Positions 15,325 to 24,208 of a stretch of 64,000 bases of DNA are shown here, piece by piece (within the stretch, counting starts at the first letter, position 1; each line of letters opens with the position of its first letter). The position numbers and the translations under genes were made by a program. Under the pieces are notes generated by a model. That model was not told the DNA's origin. It searched no databases and saw only the letters and a list, made by a program, of their open reading frames with translations. Origin of the DNA: Actinomycetospora corticicola (GTDB lineage Bacteria; Actinomycetota; Actinomycetes; Mycobacteriales; Pseudonocardiaceae); contig NZ_JACCBN010000001.1 in NCBI RefSeq assembly GCF_013409505.1, positions 5,208,001 to 5,272,000 of the forward strand. The letters run 5' to 3'.

Positions 15325-15739
15325 ACACAGTCGCGCTCACGTCCACCTTGATGTTGCCGCGGGTGGCCTTCGAGTACGGGCACAGCTCGTGGGCGCGGGC
15401 GACCAGCCGGTCCGCGGTGTCCTGCTCGGCGCCGGGCAGGTGCGCGACGATCGCGACCTCGATCCCGAAGCTCTCGGCGTCCGGCCCCAGCCCGACCTCC
15501 GCCTCGACGCTCGACGAGTTCACGTCGACGTCCTCGTTGCCGGCCGCGAGCTTGAGCGCCTGGTGGAAGCACGCGGCGAAGCCGGCCGCGAACAGCTGCT
15601 CGGGGTTGGTGGCCCCGCCGGGACCGCCCAGCTCCTTCGGCATCGCCATGTCCTGGTCGATGATCCCGTCGTCGGACTTCACGTGCCCGTTCCGGGCGTC
15701 CCCCGACGAGGTGGCCGAGGCGACGTACTTGATGTCCAT
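15323..15739 (-). CDS. ohr: Organic hydroperoxide reductase Ohr (OsmC family)
   Basis: 138 residues, typical Ohr length. The two redox cysteines are in FAAGFAACFHQAL (about residue 57) and ELCPYSKATRGN (about 121); NPEQLFAAGF is the family block. Ohr reduces organic peroxides with lipoyl-dependent electrons. The usual OhrR (MarR) repressor gene is not adjacent. It is followed at once by palindrome B1, whose first base pairs overlap its stop codon. Confidence 0.92.
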   Translation of the reverse strand: MDIKYVASATSSGDARNGHVKSDDGIIDQDMAMPKELGGPGGATNPEQLFAAGFAACFHQALKLAAGNEDVDVNSSSVEAEVGLGPDAESFGIEVAIVAHLPGAEQDTADRLVARAHELCPYSKATRGNIKVDVSATV

Positions 15740-15771
15740 ACCGGGCGGTTACCCGGAGCGGCCCGCGCGAC

Positions 15772-16536
15772 TCACCAGGACGGGCGGCGCTTGGCCACGA
15801 ACGACGCGACGCCCTCCCGGCCCTCCGCCGACAGACCGCGGTCGCCGATCGACTTGGCCTCGGCCTCGAAGTGGGTGTCGGTGAGGACGCCCCCGGCGGC
15901 GCGCACCAGCTTCTTCGTCGCCGCCAGGGCCTGCGGCGGCCCGGCCGCGATCGCCGCGGTGATCCCGGCGACCTCCTCGTGCAGCGCGTCGTCGGGCACC
16001 ACGCGCGACGCCAGGCCCGCGGTGAGCGCCTCGGCGGCGTCCATCGGCCGGTTGGTGAGGAACATGTCGAGCGCGCGGGCGCGGCCGACGGCGGCGGGCA
16101 GGGTCGCGGTCATCCCGCCGTCGGGAGTGAGCCCGATCGCGGTGTAGGCGGGGCGCAGGCGCGCCCCCTCGGCGAGGACGATGACGTCGCCGGTCAGCAC
16201 GAGCGAGAGCCCGATCCCGGCCGCCCAGCCCTGCACCCCGATGACGACGGGGACGGCGAGGTCGAGCAGGAGCCGCTGGCAGGCGTGGAAGTCGTCGGCG
16301 AGGGAGGACAGCGAGGAGTCCGGGTTCGCCGCGAAGCCGCGCACGTCACCGCCCACGCAGAAGTTCGGCCCCTCGGCCACGATCTCGACGACCCGCGCGG
16401 CCTGTGCCGGCCCGGCGAGCGCGGCGCGGAACTGGGCACCGAACTCGAAGTCGACCGCGTTGTGCCCGGCCCCGTTGGCAAGGACCAGCCGCACGACCCC
16501 GTCGGACTCCTCGACCCGTACCCGCACGTCCGACAC
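15772..16536 (-). CDS. Enoyl-CoA hydratase/isomerase family protein
   Basis: 254-residue crotonase-fold protein. Oxyanion-hole blocks NFCVGGDVRGF and GWAAGIGLSLVLTGD are present; the C-terminal region VASFVAKRRPSW is usual for the family. The position of the first catalytic glutamate of true hydratases is occupied by LTPDGGMTATLP, so isomerase or another crotonase activity is as likely as hydration. The GTG at 16536 follows GAGGAGG. It is divergent from the dienelactone hydrolase over 78 bp. Confidence 0.87.
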   Translation of the reverse strand: MSDVRVRVEESDGVVRLVLANGAGHNAVDFEFGAQFRAALAGPAQAARVVEIVAEGPNFCVGGDVRGFAANPDSSLSSLADDFHACQRLLLDLAVPVVIGVQGWAAGIGLSLVLTGDVIVLAEGARLRPAYTAIGLTPDGGMTATLPAAVGRARALDMFLTNRPMDAAEALTAGLASRVVPDDALHEEVAGITAAIAAGPPQALAATKKLVRAAGGVLTDTHFEAEAKSIGDRGLSAEGREGVASFVAKRRPSW

Positions 16537-16614
16537 GTTTCCTCCTCGATCACGCGATGTCCGCGCGAGCCTGCCACGCTGGGCGGGCCCGTACTGCGAG
16601 AGGAGACCGAGACC

Positions 16615-17313
16615 GTGCCCGACCTGCACATCCCCGCCGCCGGGGGCTCGCACCAGGAGGCCTACCTCGCGACGCCGTCCGGCACCGGGCCGTGGCCCGG
16701 CGTCGTGGTCCTGCAGGACGCGTTCGGCGTGGGTCAGAACATCCGCGCCCACGCCGACCGGCTGGCCGCCGCCGGCTACCTCGCCGTGACCCCGAAGCTC
16801 TACACGCCACGCGGCGGCGGCATCCGGTGCGTCGCGGCGGTGTTCCGCTCGATGACCAGCGGCCAGGGTCCGGTGTTCGACGACATCGAGGCCGCGCGCG
16901 TCTGGCTCGCCGGGCGCGACGACTGCACCGGGCGCATCGGGGTCATCGGGTTCTGCCAGGGCGGCGGGTTCGCCCTGCTCGCGGCGGCGCGGTACGACTT
17001 CGCCGCCTCCGCACCGAACTACGGCCACGTCCCCACCGACGCCGAGCGGGAGCTCGAGGGCATCTGCCCCGTCGTCGGGAGCTTCGGGGCGAAGGACGCG
17101 AGCCTCAAGGGCCACCCGGAGCGGCTCGAGGCCGCGTTGACCACGCTCGGCGTCGAGAAGGACATCAGGACGTACGAGGGTGCGGGGCACTCGTTCCACG
17201 AGCGTTTCTACGCCGAGAGCCTGATCCGGCCGCTCGGGATGGGCTACGACGCCGCGGCCTCGGAGGACTCGTGGCGGCGCGTCCTGGCCTTCTTCGGGGA
17301 GCACCTGGCATGA
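16615..17313 (+). CDS. Dienelactone hydrolase family protein
   Basis: 232-residue alpha/beta hydrolase whose nucleophile is a cysteine: GFCQGGGFALL (about residue 120), with histidine in GAGHSFHERF and an acidic residue in GAKDASLKG completing the DLH-type triad. Classic members open dienelactones in chlorocatechol breakdown, but no such pathway is nearby and many relatives have other substrates. The GTG at 16615 is preceded by AGAGGAGA. The stop overlaps the next gene (ATGA). Confidence 0.9.
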   Translation: MPDLHIPAAGGSHQEAYLATPSGTGPWPGVVVLQDAFGVGQNIRAHADRLAAAGYLAVTPKLYTPRGGGIRCVAAVFRSMTSGQGPVFDDIEAARVWLAGRDDCTGRIGVIGFCQGGGFALLAAARYDFAASAPNYGHVPTDAERELEGICPVVGSFGAKDASLKGHPERLEAALTTLGVEKDIRTYEGAGHSFHERFYAESLIRPLGMGYDAAASEDSWRRVLAFFGEHLA

Positions 17314-18095
17314 GCGAGCTGCCGGACCTCGAGAGCTACCTGATCGACATGGACGGCGTCCTCGTCCACGAGGAGAACGCGCTCCCGGGCGCGGACGAGT
17401 TCATCCGCCGGCTCGGCGAGGCGGGCAAGCACTTCCTCGTCCTCACCAACAACTCGATCTACACCCCGCGGGACCTGCGGGCGCGGCTGCACGCCAGCGG
17501 GATCGACATCCCGGTCGAGAACCTGTGGACCTCGGCGCTGGCCACCGCCCAGTTCCTCGACGACCAGCGGCCGAACGGCTCCGCCTACGTCGTCGGCGAG
17601 GCCGGCCTGACGACGGCGCTGCACGAGGTCGGCTACGTCCTCACCGAACGCGAGCCGGACTACGTCGTGATCGGCGAGACCCGCACGTACTCGTTCGAGG
17701 CGATCACCCGCGCGATCCGGCTGATCGAGAACGGTGCGCGCTACATCTGCACCAACCCCGACGCCACCGGGCCCAGCGCCGAGGGCACGCTTCCCGCCAC
17801 CGGGTCGGTCGCCGCCCTCATCACGCACGCGACCCGCAAGAAGCCGTACTTCGTCGGGAAGCCGAACCCGCTGATGATCCGGGCCGGGCTGAACACGATC
17901 GGGGCGCACTCCGAGACCACGGCGATGATCGGCGACCGCATGGACACCGACATGGTCGCGGGCATGGAGGCGGGCCTGCACACGATCCTCGTGCTCACCG
18001 GGGTCACCGACTCCGCCGAGCTGGACCGCTACCCGTACCGGCCGAACCAGATCGTGGAGAGCGTGGCCTCGCTGGAGGTCGGCTCCCGGGGCTGA
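17310..18095 (+). CDS. HAD-superfamily phosphatase, NagD type
   Basis: 261 residues. HAD motif I DMDGVLVHEEN (about residues 13-23), motif II VLTNNSIYTP, motif III lysine in KPYFVGKPNP, motif IV GDRMDTDMVAGMEAG, plus the large C2 cap typical of NagD/PGP-type sugar- or nucleotide-phosphatases. Substrate unknown. Translationally coupled to the dienelactone hydrolase through a 4-base overlap. Confidence 0.92.
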   Translation: MSELPDLESYLIDMDGVLVHEENALPGADEFIRRLGEAGKHFLVLTNNSIYTPRDLRARLHASGIDIPVENLWTSALATAQFLDDQRPNGSAYVVGEAGLTTALHEVGYVLTEREPDYVVIGETRTYSFEAITRAIRLIENGARYICTNPDATGPSAEGTLPATGSVAALITHATRKKPYFVGKPNPLMIRAGLNTIGAHSETTAMIGDRMDTDMVAGMEAGLHTILVLTGVTDSAELDRYPYRPNQIVESVASLEVGSRG

Positions 18096-18112
18096 TCGGG
18101 TACTCCCCCGCC

Positions 18113-18514
18113 ATGCCCGATGACTTCGAGGACCTGCCGTCCACGCTGCAGCGCTCGGACAAGAAGGCCCGCGACACGTACGCGCAGGCCAAGGAGTCCG
18201 CGGAGGAGACCTACGGGAAGGGCGAGCGGGCGGCCCGCACGGCGTACGCCGCGCTCAAGCACACCCACGAGAAGGTCGGCGACCACTGGGAGCCGAAGGA
18301 GGAGTACGGCCCCTCCGACTCCCGGGCGGAGAGCGGCGGCGCGAACCCCGACGGCGAGTCCGCGGGCGGCGTCGACGCCAACGCGAGCAAGGCCCACCTC
18401 TACGAGCGCGCCCAGGAGCTCGACGTCGAGGGGCGCTCGACGATGGACAAGGACGAGCTCGTGGACGCGCTGCGGAAGGCGAACGACCGCGAGACGCGCA
18501 AGGCCCGCGAGTGA
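18113..18514 (+). CDS. ChaB-domain protein with Rho-N/SAP-like tail
   Basis: 133 residues. The N-terminal half is ChaB-like (LPSTLQRSDKKARDTYAQAKESAEETYG ... HEKVGDHWEPK), the C-terminal half a short helical LEM/Rho-N-like motif (KAHLYERAQELDVEGRSTMDKDELVDALR) seen at the end of many actinobacterial ChaB and DUF7218 proteins. The role is unknown; ChaB is named after a cation-transport regulator in E. coli. The stop overlaps the next gene's GTG. Confidence 0.85.
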   Translation: MPDDFEDLPSTLQRSDKKARDTYAQAKESAEETYGKGERAARTAYAALKHTHEKVGDHWEPKEEYGPSDSRAESGGANPDGESAGGVDANASKAHLYERAQELDVEGRSTMDKDELVDALRKANDRETRKARE

Positions 18515-19332
18515 GTGAGACGGAGCGCGAGGACGTCCCGACGTCGGGTCCTGCCGGACCCGCGGAGCCCGCCCCACCCGTCGTCGGGAACGGCGCCGTG
18601 ACCGGACCCGCGACCGGGCCCGGCCCGGCGGGCCTCGGGGGCGCCCCCTTGCCCCCGCCGCCCGACGGGGTCGGGTGGGGTCGGGGTCGCCGGCTCGGGC
18701 TGCCCGAACTCCTGGTCGGTGCGGTCGTCTACGTTGCGATCCAGGTCCTCGCGGGCTTCGTGCTGATCAGTGCCACCGGCGCCCTGCCGTCGGCCCCGGT
18801 GCTGCTCGCGATCTCGGCGGTGTCGGCGTACGGGGCGGTCGCGGCCGCGCTCGGCCTGCGGGTCCGGTCGTTCGCCGCGATCGGCTTCCGCCGTGTGTCG
18901 TGGCGGACGGTCGGCCTCGCGCTGCTGCTCGGGCTCGCGGTGTGGGTCGTTTCCCGGGTCCTCATCTACGCCTACGTCTCGGTCACCGGGGACACCACCG
19001 ACCCGCAGGCCGCGCTCACCCAGTTCTCGGGCGGCGGCGCCGCGGTGTGGGCCGTGGTCCTGGGCGGGCTCGCGGTGCCGCTGGGGGAGGAGCTCCTCTT
19101 CCGCGGGATCGGCTACGGGTCGCTGCGCCGGTACGGGCGGATCGTCGCGACGGTGGTGTCGGCGCTCGTCTTCGCGTTGGCGCACGGCCTGAACGTGGTG
19201 TTCCTCGCGGTCGGAGTCCTGGCCGTGCTCAACGCCGTCCTCTACGAGCGCACCCGGTCGATCTGGCCGTGCTTCGTCGCGCACGCCACGTTCAACCTGA
19301 CGTCCTTCGCGCTGCTGCTCCTCGCGCTGTAG
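18511..19332 (+). CDS. CPBP-family intramembrane metalloprotease (CAAX/Abi)
   Basis: 273 residues: a 65-residue Pro/Gly-rich cytoplasmic N-terminus, then about seven membrane helices. The protease motifs are visible: GEELLFRG (EExxxR motif 1), a histidine in VFALAHGLN, and HATFNL. Bacterial CPBP proteins are linked to bacteriocin self-immunity and protein processing, but no peptide gene is adjacent. GTG start in a 4-base overlap with the ChaB gene. Confidence 0.92.
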   Translation: MSETEREDVPTSGPAGPAEPAPPVVGNGAVTGPATGPGPAGLGGAPLPPPPDGVGWGRGRRLGLPELLVGAVVYVAIQVLAGFVLISATGALPSAPVLLAISAVSAYGAVAAALGLRVRSFAAIGFRRVSWRTVGLALLLGLAVWVVSRVLIYAYVSVTGDTTDPQAALTQFSGGGAAVWAVVLGGLAVPLGEELLFRGIGYGSLRRYGRIVATVVSALVFALAHGLNVVFLAVGVLAVLNAVLYERTRSIWPCFVAHATFNLTSFALLLLAL

Positions 19333-19336
19333 CCGC

Positions 19337-20080
19337 TCAGCGGGTCTGCTCGATCGGGCGGATCAGGATCTCGTTGACGGCCACCCGACGGGGGCGGGTG
19401 ACCATGTAGACGACGGCGTCGGCGATGTCGGCCGCCTCCATGACGCCCAGCTCGCCGACCTCGCCGAGCGCCCCGTTGCCCTCGGTCAGCTCGCTGCGCA
19501 CCAGGCCGGGCTCCACCAGGCCGATCCGCACGTGCCGTGGGGCGAACTCCTGGCGCAGCGCCTCGGAGAAGGCCCCGACGGCGTGCTTGGTCGCCGCGTA
19601 GACGTTCACCGCCGGGCCGGACACCTTGCGCCCGGCCACCGACGAGATGGTGACGACGTCGGCCACGCCACGCCCGCCCGTGGCCGCGTCGGTCAAGGGC
19701 CCGAGGGCCGCGTGCGTGGTGGCGAGCACGCCGCCCACGTTGACGTCGACCATCGTGCGCCACTCGGCCAGGTCCGCCTCGGCCGCCGGGGTCATGCTGC
19801 CGTAGCCGGCGTTGTTCACGAGCACGTCGAGGCGGCCGTGCCGGGCCACGACGTCCGCGACCGCCGCCGCGACGGCCGCTCCGTCGGTCACGTCCACCTC
19901 GTGCACCGTGGTGGCCTCGCCCAGCTCCCGCGCGAGATCCTCGAGGCGGTCCCGACGACGGGCCAGCAGCGCCACGGCCGCGCCCTCGGCCGCGAGGGCC
20001 CGCGCGGTCGCCTCGCCGATCCCGCTCGACGCGCCGGTGACCGCCGCGACCACACCGTCCAGTGCTCCACTCATGATCAC
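19337..20080 (-). CDS. Short-chain dehydrogenase/reductase
   Basis: 247-residue Rossmann-fold oxidoreductase. Cofactor motif TGASSGIGEATA with an ARRRDR segment after beta-2 that favours NADP(H); NNAG; catalytic S and YxxxK in SSVAG and VYAATKHA. Substrate unknown. The Met at residue 3 (20074) is an alternative start. It is convergent with the protease gene (4 bp apart) and divergent from the aldehyde dehydrogenase. Confidence 0.93.
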   Translation of the reverse strand: MIMSGALDGVVAAVTGASSGIGEATARALAAEGAAVALLARRRDRLEDLARELGEATTVHEVDVTDGAAVAAAVADVVARHGRLDVLVNNAGYGSMTPAAEADLAEWRTMVDVNVGGVLATTHAALGPLTDAATGGRGVADVVTISSVAGRKVSGPAVNVYAATKHAVGAFSEALRQEFAPRHVRIGLVEPGLVRSELTEGNGALGEVGELGVMEAADIADAVVYMVTRPRRVAVNEILIRPIEQTR

Positions 20081-20174
20081 CGGCTACCCGCGACCGGCCG
20101 GACTGCACCACGGGTGGGGCACGGGCTCGCTGGGCACCCCGCCGCGACGCACCCTTCCAGCACCGAGGAGACGC

Positions 20175-21575
20175 ATGACGACCGCGACGGCCGAGATCGA
20201 GATCCGCGACCCGGCGACCGACGAGGTGGTGGGCCGTGTGCGCCCGGCCGGGCCGGAGCAGGTCGACGACGCCGTGGGCCGGGCGGTCGCGGCCGGCCGC
20301 GACTGGGCGCGGACCGCGCCGGGGGACCGGGCAGGCCTGGTCAAGGCCGCCGCGGTCGCCGTGCGCGCCGTCGCGGAGGAGCTCGCCCGGCTCAACGAGA
20401 CCGAGACCGGCCGCCCGTTCGACGACGGGCTGGGCGGCGTCCTCGCGGCCGCGGGCACGCTCGAGCAGTACGCCGAGCTGGGCCCGCTGCACCGCGGCCG
20501 GTCGCTGCAGGGCAACTGGTCGGCGACCGACCTCATGGTCCCCGGCCCGCGGGGCGTGGTGGCCGTGCTCACGCCGTGGAACGACCCGGTGGCGGTCGCC
20601 GCCGGGCTGATCGGCGCCGCGCTGGTCACCGGCAACACCGTCGTGCACAAGCCCTCCGAGCGCTGCCCGCACCTGGGCCGCCGGTTCGCCGACCTCCTCG
20701 CCTCGTACCTGCCCGACGGCGTGCTGACCGTGGTCGACGGGGCCGGACCGACCGGGGCGCTGCTCGCCGGGCACGCCGGCGTCGACGTCGTCGCGCACGT
20801 CGGGTCGATCGCCGCGGGCCGCGCCATCGCCGAGGCGGCCGCGGGGACCGGGGCGAAGGTGCTGCTCGAGAACGGCGGCAACGACCCGCTCATCGTCGAC
20901 GACGGCGTCGACCCGGTGTGGGCCGCGGGTCAGGTGGCGCTGGGGTCCTACGCCAACGGGGGGCAGGTGTGCGTCTCGGTGGAACGCGTCTACTGCCACG
21001 CCGCGGTCGCCGAGGAGTTCCTCGCCGCGCTGGCCGAGGAGGCGACCCGCTGGGTCTACCGGCCGTCCGGGGAGGGCGAGAAGGCCCTCGGGCCGCTGGT
21101 CGACCGCCGGCAGCGTGAGCACGTGCACTCCCACGTCACGGAGGCGCTGCGCGACGGTGCGGTCGCGCACGTCGGCGGTGCGGTGCCCGACGGGGCGGGC
21201 GCGTTCTACCCGGCCACCGTGCTGTCGGGGTGCACCCCGCAGATGCGGATCCTGCGTGAGGAGACGTTCGGCCCGGTGGCCGCCGTCCGGGTCGTCGAGT
21301 CGTTCGAGCAGGCCCTGACCGAGGCGATCGACGACCCGCACGGCCTCGCCGCGACCGTGCTGACCCCCGACATGGCGCACGCGCAGGAGGCGTGGCGGGC
21401 CCTGCCGGTCGGCACCGTGAAGGTCAACGCCGCGTTCGGTGGCGCGCCGGGCGGGGCGGCCCAGCCGCGCGGGCTCTCCGGCGCCGGCTTCGGGTACGGC
21501 CCGGAGCTGCTGGACGAGATGACGGCGACGAAGGTGGTCCACGTCGAGCCCTGCCCGACACGCGACGCACGGTGA
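20175..21575 (+). CDS. Aldehyde dehydrogenase family protein
   Basis: 466 residues, ALDH superfamily. TPWNDPVAVAAG (cofactor region), HVGSIAAGRAIAE, the general-base glutamate in LLENGGNDPLI (usually LELGGKNP), the catalytic cysteine in NGGQVCVSVERVY and the final REETFGPVAAV block. NAD(P)-dependent oxidation of an aldehyde; a vanillin/benzaldehyde-type substrate would fit the aromatic genes elsewhere in the window but nothing ties them together. ATG at 20175 after GAGGAG. Confidence 0.92.
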   Translation: MTTATAEIEIRDPATDEVVGRVRPAGPEQVDDAVGRAVAAGRDWARTAPGDRAGLVKAAAVAVRAVAEELARLNETETGRPFDDGLGGVLAAAGTLEQYAELGPLHRGRSLQGNWSATDLMVPGPRGVVAVLTPWNDPVAVAAGLIGAALVTGNTVVHKPSERCPHLGRRFADLLASYLPDGVLTVVDGAGPTGALLAGHAGVDVVAHVGSIAAGRAIAEAAAGTGAKVLLENGGNDPLIVDDGVDPVWAAGQVALGSYANGGQVCVSVERVYCHAAVAEEFLAALAEEATRWVYRPSGEGEKALGPLVDRRQREHVHSHVTEALRDGAVAHVGGAVPDGAGAFYPATVLSGCTPQMRILREETFGPVAAVRVVESFEQALTEAIDDPHGLAATVLTPDMAHAQEAWRALPVGTVKVNAAFGGAPGGAAQPRGLSGAGFGYGPELLDEMTATKVVHVEPCPTRDAR

Positions 21576-21611
21576 CACCTGATCACTGAAGGTGGTGGCC
21601 AACGGCGAGAG

Positions 21612-21633
21612 CGTCACCCCTGAACGGGTGACG
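21612..21633. promoter_or_regulatory. 8-bp inverted repeat before the proline-rich gene
   Basis: CGTCACCC, CTGAAC, GGGTGACG: perfect arms 14 bp before the GTG at 21647. It may be an operator or the 3' terminator of the aldehyde dehydrogenase gene 37 bp upstream. Confidence 0.45.
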
Positions 21634-21646
21634 TCGTTACGCCGAC

Positions 21647-22243
21647 GTGATGCCCCAGCCGCCCGCCGGACCTCCGCCGGCGCCCGAGTCGGAGACCGCG
21701 CTCATCGAGCCGACCCCGCGTCGGCGTCCCGGTGCGGGCGGCGGGCGCGCGCCGGGGGTCCAGCCGGCCCACTCGCTGCTCGCGTTCGTGGTGTCGGCGG
21801 TGGCCGCGCTCGGCGTCGTCGTGGCGACCGGGGTGGCCCCGGTGACGAGTCTCGCGGCGATGGCGGGGGTGGCGACGGTGCCGGTCGGGTCGTCGACGGC
21901 CGTGGTGCCGGACGCCCCGGTGCTGCCGGTGCTCGGGCCGGCGCCGGAGACCGACGCGACCACCGCCGACGTGCCCGACCCGTCGCCGGTCGTGCGCACG
22001 TCGGTGGTGCCGACGACGGTGCCGCCGGTGCGCCCCGTCGTACCCGCGCCCCGACCCGTCGTCGTACCGCCCGTGGCGCCGCCGGTGGCGCAGCCCCCGC
22101 AGGACCCGCCGGCGCAGGACCCGCCGGAGCAGGACCCGCCGACGAAGCCCACGAAGTCGTCGCCCCCGACGGAGCCGGAGCCGACCGACCCGCCCTCGCC
22201 GGCGCCGGCGCCGACGAGGACCACGGCACCCGGCGGCCGCTGA
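21647..22243 (+). CDS. Proline-rich single-pass membrane/secreted protein
   Basis: 198 residues: short cytoplasmic N-terminus with RRRPGAGGGR, one hydrophobic helix (LLAFVVSAVAALGVVVATGVA, split here by no charge), then a long extracytoplasmic Pro/Val/Thr-rich tail with the short repeats QDPP-AQDPP-EQDPP. No domain recognised; such tails often span or bind peptidoglycan. GTG at 21647 or ATG at 21650 may be used. A GGCCGC-TGA-GCGGCC hairpin sits on the stop codon. Confidence 0.75.
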   Translation: MMPQPPAGPPPAPESETALIEPTPRRRPGAGGGRAPGVQPAHSLLAFVVSAVAALGVVVATGVAPVTSLAAMAGVATVPVGSSTAVVPDAPVLPVLGPAPETDATTADVPDPSPVVRTSVVPTTVPPVRPVVPAPRPVVVPPVAPPVAQPPQDPPAQDPPEQDPPTKPTKSSPPTEPEPTDPPSPAPAPTRTTAPGGR

Positions 22244-22267
22244 GCGGCCGACCGGGCGGGCCGGGGT

Positions 22268-22714
22268 CTAGCGCATGAGCTCCACGAGGTCGCCGGGGAG
22301 CTGCTCGAGGGTGCGGTCGACGTCGGACTCCGGCAGCCACTCGCGCAGCAGCCGCAGCACCTGCTCGACCTGACGCTCGACCTCCTCGGCGTCCACGGAG
22401 TGCACGGCGCCGCTGACGGCGTCGACGAACTCGGCGCGCCCGATCGAGCGGGCCTGGTCGTCGGAGGGGCGCTGCGCCCGCAGCTCGGCCGAGAGCTCCG
22501 GCGGCAGGCTGACGGTGAGGTCCTGCGCGAGCCCCGCGCTGACGGCCTTGCCGAACTCGTTCAGCGTGGCCCGGGTGAGCACCTCGGCCTCGCTCTCGGT
22601 GTCGAGGCCCAGCCGACGCTGCACCTGACCCGCGAAGGCGTGCAGCGTCGCGCTCGAGCGCGCCGGGTTCGGGTCGTTCGGGTTCGGGTCGTCCTGCAGG
22701 GGCGGGGTCGTCAT
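22268..22714 (-). CDS. DUF2267 protein
   Basis: 148 residues. The DUF2267 pattern is clear: an N-terminal helix with RRLGLDTESEAEVLTRATLNEFGKAVS, then LAQDLTVSLPPELSAELRAQRP and a C-terminal helix pair VERQVEQVLRLLREWLP. Members are small helical stress-associated proteins of unknown biochemical role. ATG at 22714 with GGAG eight bases upstream; likely cotranscribed with the following upstream small gene and GT9. Confidence 0.85.
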   Translation of the reverse strand: MTTPPLQDDPNPNDPNPARSSATLHAFAGQVQRRLGLDTESEAEVLTRATLNEFGKAVSAGLAQDLTVSLPPELSAELRAQRPSDDQARSIGRAEFVDAVSGAVHSVDAEEVERQVEQVLRLLREWLPESDVDRTLEQLPGDLVELMR

Positions 22715-22743
22715 GGTGAGACTCCAGGTTCGTGTGGGAGCGG

Positions 22744-23052
22744 TCAATAGCCCTCGTCGGCGGCCCGGTCGATCCCGGCCGACCAGCGGGCGCGGCGCTC
22801 GTCCGCCGACTGCTCCCACCACTCGGGACCACGCTCGCCGAGCGCGGTCTTCGCGGCGTGGACGCGGTCGCGGGCAGCCCGCTCGGCGTCGGGATCGTCG
22901 GCCTTCAACGCCGCCCCGACGTCCCGCCGGGCGGCCATCAGCCACCGGCGCAACCGGGCGGCGTCGATTTCGGGGATGTCCGGGTCGGTGGCCCGCCAAC
23001 GGCGTCCGTCGATCACCACGTGGTGGCCGTCGGCCGTCCGCTCCGGGGGCAT
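22744..23052 (-). CDS. Small conserved actinobacterial protein (DGRRWRATDP type)
   Basis: 102 residues with the characteristic HHVVIDGRRWRATDPDIPE opening and a helical remainder (WLMAARRDVGAALKADD ... ARDRVHAAKTALGERG, then PEWWEQS). Relatives are common in actinobacteria and are often labelled biopolymer transporter Tol, a name the sequence does not support: there is no membrane helix and no beta-propeller. Start at 23052; the upstream in-frame part lies in palindrome B2. Confidence 0.8.
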   Translation of the reverse strand: MPPERTADGHHVVIDGRRWRATDPDIPEIDAARLRRWLMAARRDVGAALKADDPDAERAARDRVHAAKTALGERGPEWWEQSADERRARWSAGIDRAADEGY

Positions 23053-23070
23053 GGGGCCGGGTGCCCGCGA

Positions 23071-23138
23071 GGTGGCTGCGCCATGTGAGCACTTTCGGTC
23101 GCTATGACGACAGTTTCTGCTCACGGGGCGCAGCCACC
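23071..23138. repeat. Family B palindrome, copy B2
   Basis: Outer arms GGTGGCTGCGCC (23071-23082) and GGCGCAGCCACC (23127-23138) are perfectly complementary. Inside are GTGAGCA/TGCTCAC and the core GGTCGCTATGACGAC. The right half encodes the last dozen residues and stop of the GT9 protein. Confidence 0.87.
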
Positions 23139-24208
23139 CTCATTACCGCGTCCACCACGCGCTCCGGCGCGATGTCGAGGCACTCCTGGTCGAACGGGCA
23201 GACGAGCTGACGGCAGGGCGAGCAGGTCACCGGGCAGGTGAGCACCTCGGCGCGCACGGAGCGCGGGGCGTACTGCCCCACCTCCTCGGTGCCGGCGAAC
23301 AGCTCCACCACCGGCGTGCCGACCGCGTCGGCGAGGTGTGCGCCCCCGGAGTTGTTGACGACGACGGCGTCCGCGCCGGCCACGAGGGCGGCGAGCCCGC
23401 CGAGGTCCAGCTCGCCGATCATCGTCACCGCGTCGGGGACCCCGGCGGCCGCGCGGGTCACGAGGTCGGCCTCCTTCGCGGTGCCGGTGACCACCACGGT
23501 CCAGCCGCGGTCGGCGAGGCCGCGACCCGTCGTCGCGAACCGCTCGGGGGACCAGCGCCGGGAGGAGCAGCTCGCGCCGGGCGCGACGACGACGTAGCGC
23601 CCGGCCGGGGCCTCGTGGGTGGGCGCGGGGACGGTGACGGCGAGATCGGTGCCGCGGGCCGGGACCCCCACCGCGGCGAGGACGTCGAGCGCCCGGTCGA
23701 CCTGGTGGCCACCGTCGGGCGGGGCCGGGACCCAGTGGGTGAGCGCGTCCCCGCCGAACTCCTTGCTGGTGCCGACGCGCACGCCGATGCCCGCCCGACG
23801 GCAGAGTGCCGCGGCCGGCCAGGGCGACTGCGAGAAGGAGGTGAGGACGACCGCGGCGTCGTAGTCCCGGGCGGCCAGGGTCACGACGAGGTCGGCGTCC
23901 GGGTCGGGGTCCTCGGCGGCGCTAGCGGCCGGCAACCGCTGCCAGGACACGGAGGCGACCACGACGTCGTCCAGCTCGGCCACCAGCGGCGCGGCCGCGG
24001 CGCCCGCGGGCGAGGCCAGCAGCTCGAGGCGGGCCTGCGGCGCCGCCGCCCGCAGCGCGCGCAGGGCGGGCACGGTCATGATCACGTCGCCCACGTTGTC
24101 CGGCCGCACCACGAGGATCCGGTCCATCGCCGTCCAGTCCGGGTCGTCGACCCCGGGACGGTGGCCCGCCGGGTGGGCGGGCAGCGGCAGGGACGACGGA
24201 GACGACAC
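23102..24208 (-). CDS. Glycosyltransferase family 9 (ADP-heptose transferase-like)
   Basis: GT-B-fold transferase of 368 residues (or 341 if the Met at 24127 is the start). RPDNVGDVIMTVPALRALR near the N-terminus and VVVAPGASCSSRRWSPERFA plus VNNSGGAHLADAVGTPVVELF in the C-terminal domain are typical of LPS heptosyltransferases. A Cys-rich tail (CPVTCSPCRQLVCPFDQEC) is also common in the family. Actinobacteria lack LPS, so the acceptor is probably another surface glycan. The protein ends in REQKLSS, encoded by palindrome B2; the patatin at 38257 ends almost identically. Confidence 0.9.
   Translation of the reverse strand: MSSPSSLPLPAHPAGHRPGVDDPDWTAMDRILVVRPDNVGDVIMTVPALRALRAAAPQARLELLASPAGAAAAPLVAELDDVVVASVSWQRLPAASAAEDPDPDADLVVTLAARDYDAAVVLTSFSQSPWPAAALCRRAGIGVRVGTSKEFGGDALTHWVPAPPDGGHQVDRALDVLAAVGVPARGTDLAVTVPAPTHEAPAGRYVVVAPGASCSSRRWSPERFATTGRGLADRGWTVVVTGTAKEADLVTRAAAGVPDAVTMIGELDLGGLAALVAGADAVVVNNSGGAHLADAVGTPVVELFAGTEEVGQYAPRSVRAEVLTCPVTCSPCRQLVCPFDQECLDIAPERVVDAVMRVAAPREQKLSS

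Noticed and set aside
15772-17313. Chlorocatechol pathway formed by the crotonase and dienelactone hydrolase pair
   Set aside because: The two genes are divergent, and no chlorocatechol dioxygenase, cycloisomerase or maleylacetate reductase gene is present.
20175-21575. Vanillin dehydrogenase of the hydroxycinnamate pathway
   Set aside because: It is an aldehyde dehydrogenase, but it lies 35 kb away and nothing in its sequence or neighbours singles out an aromatic aldehyde.
22744-23052. Biopolymer transporter Tol
   Set aside because: Databases often use this name for the family, but the protein is small and soluble, with no Tol or TonB feature.
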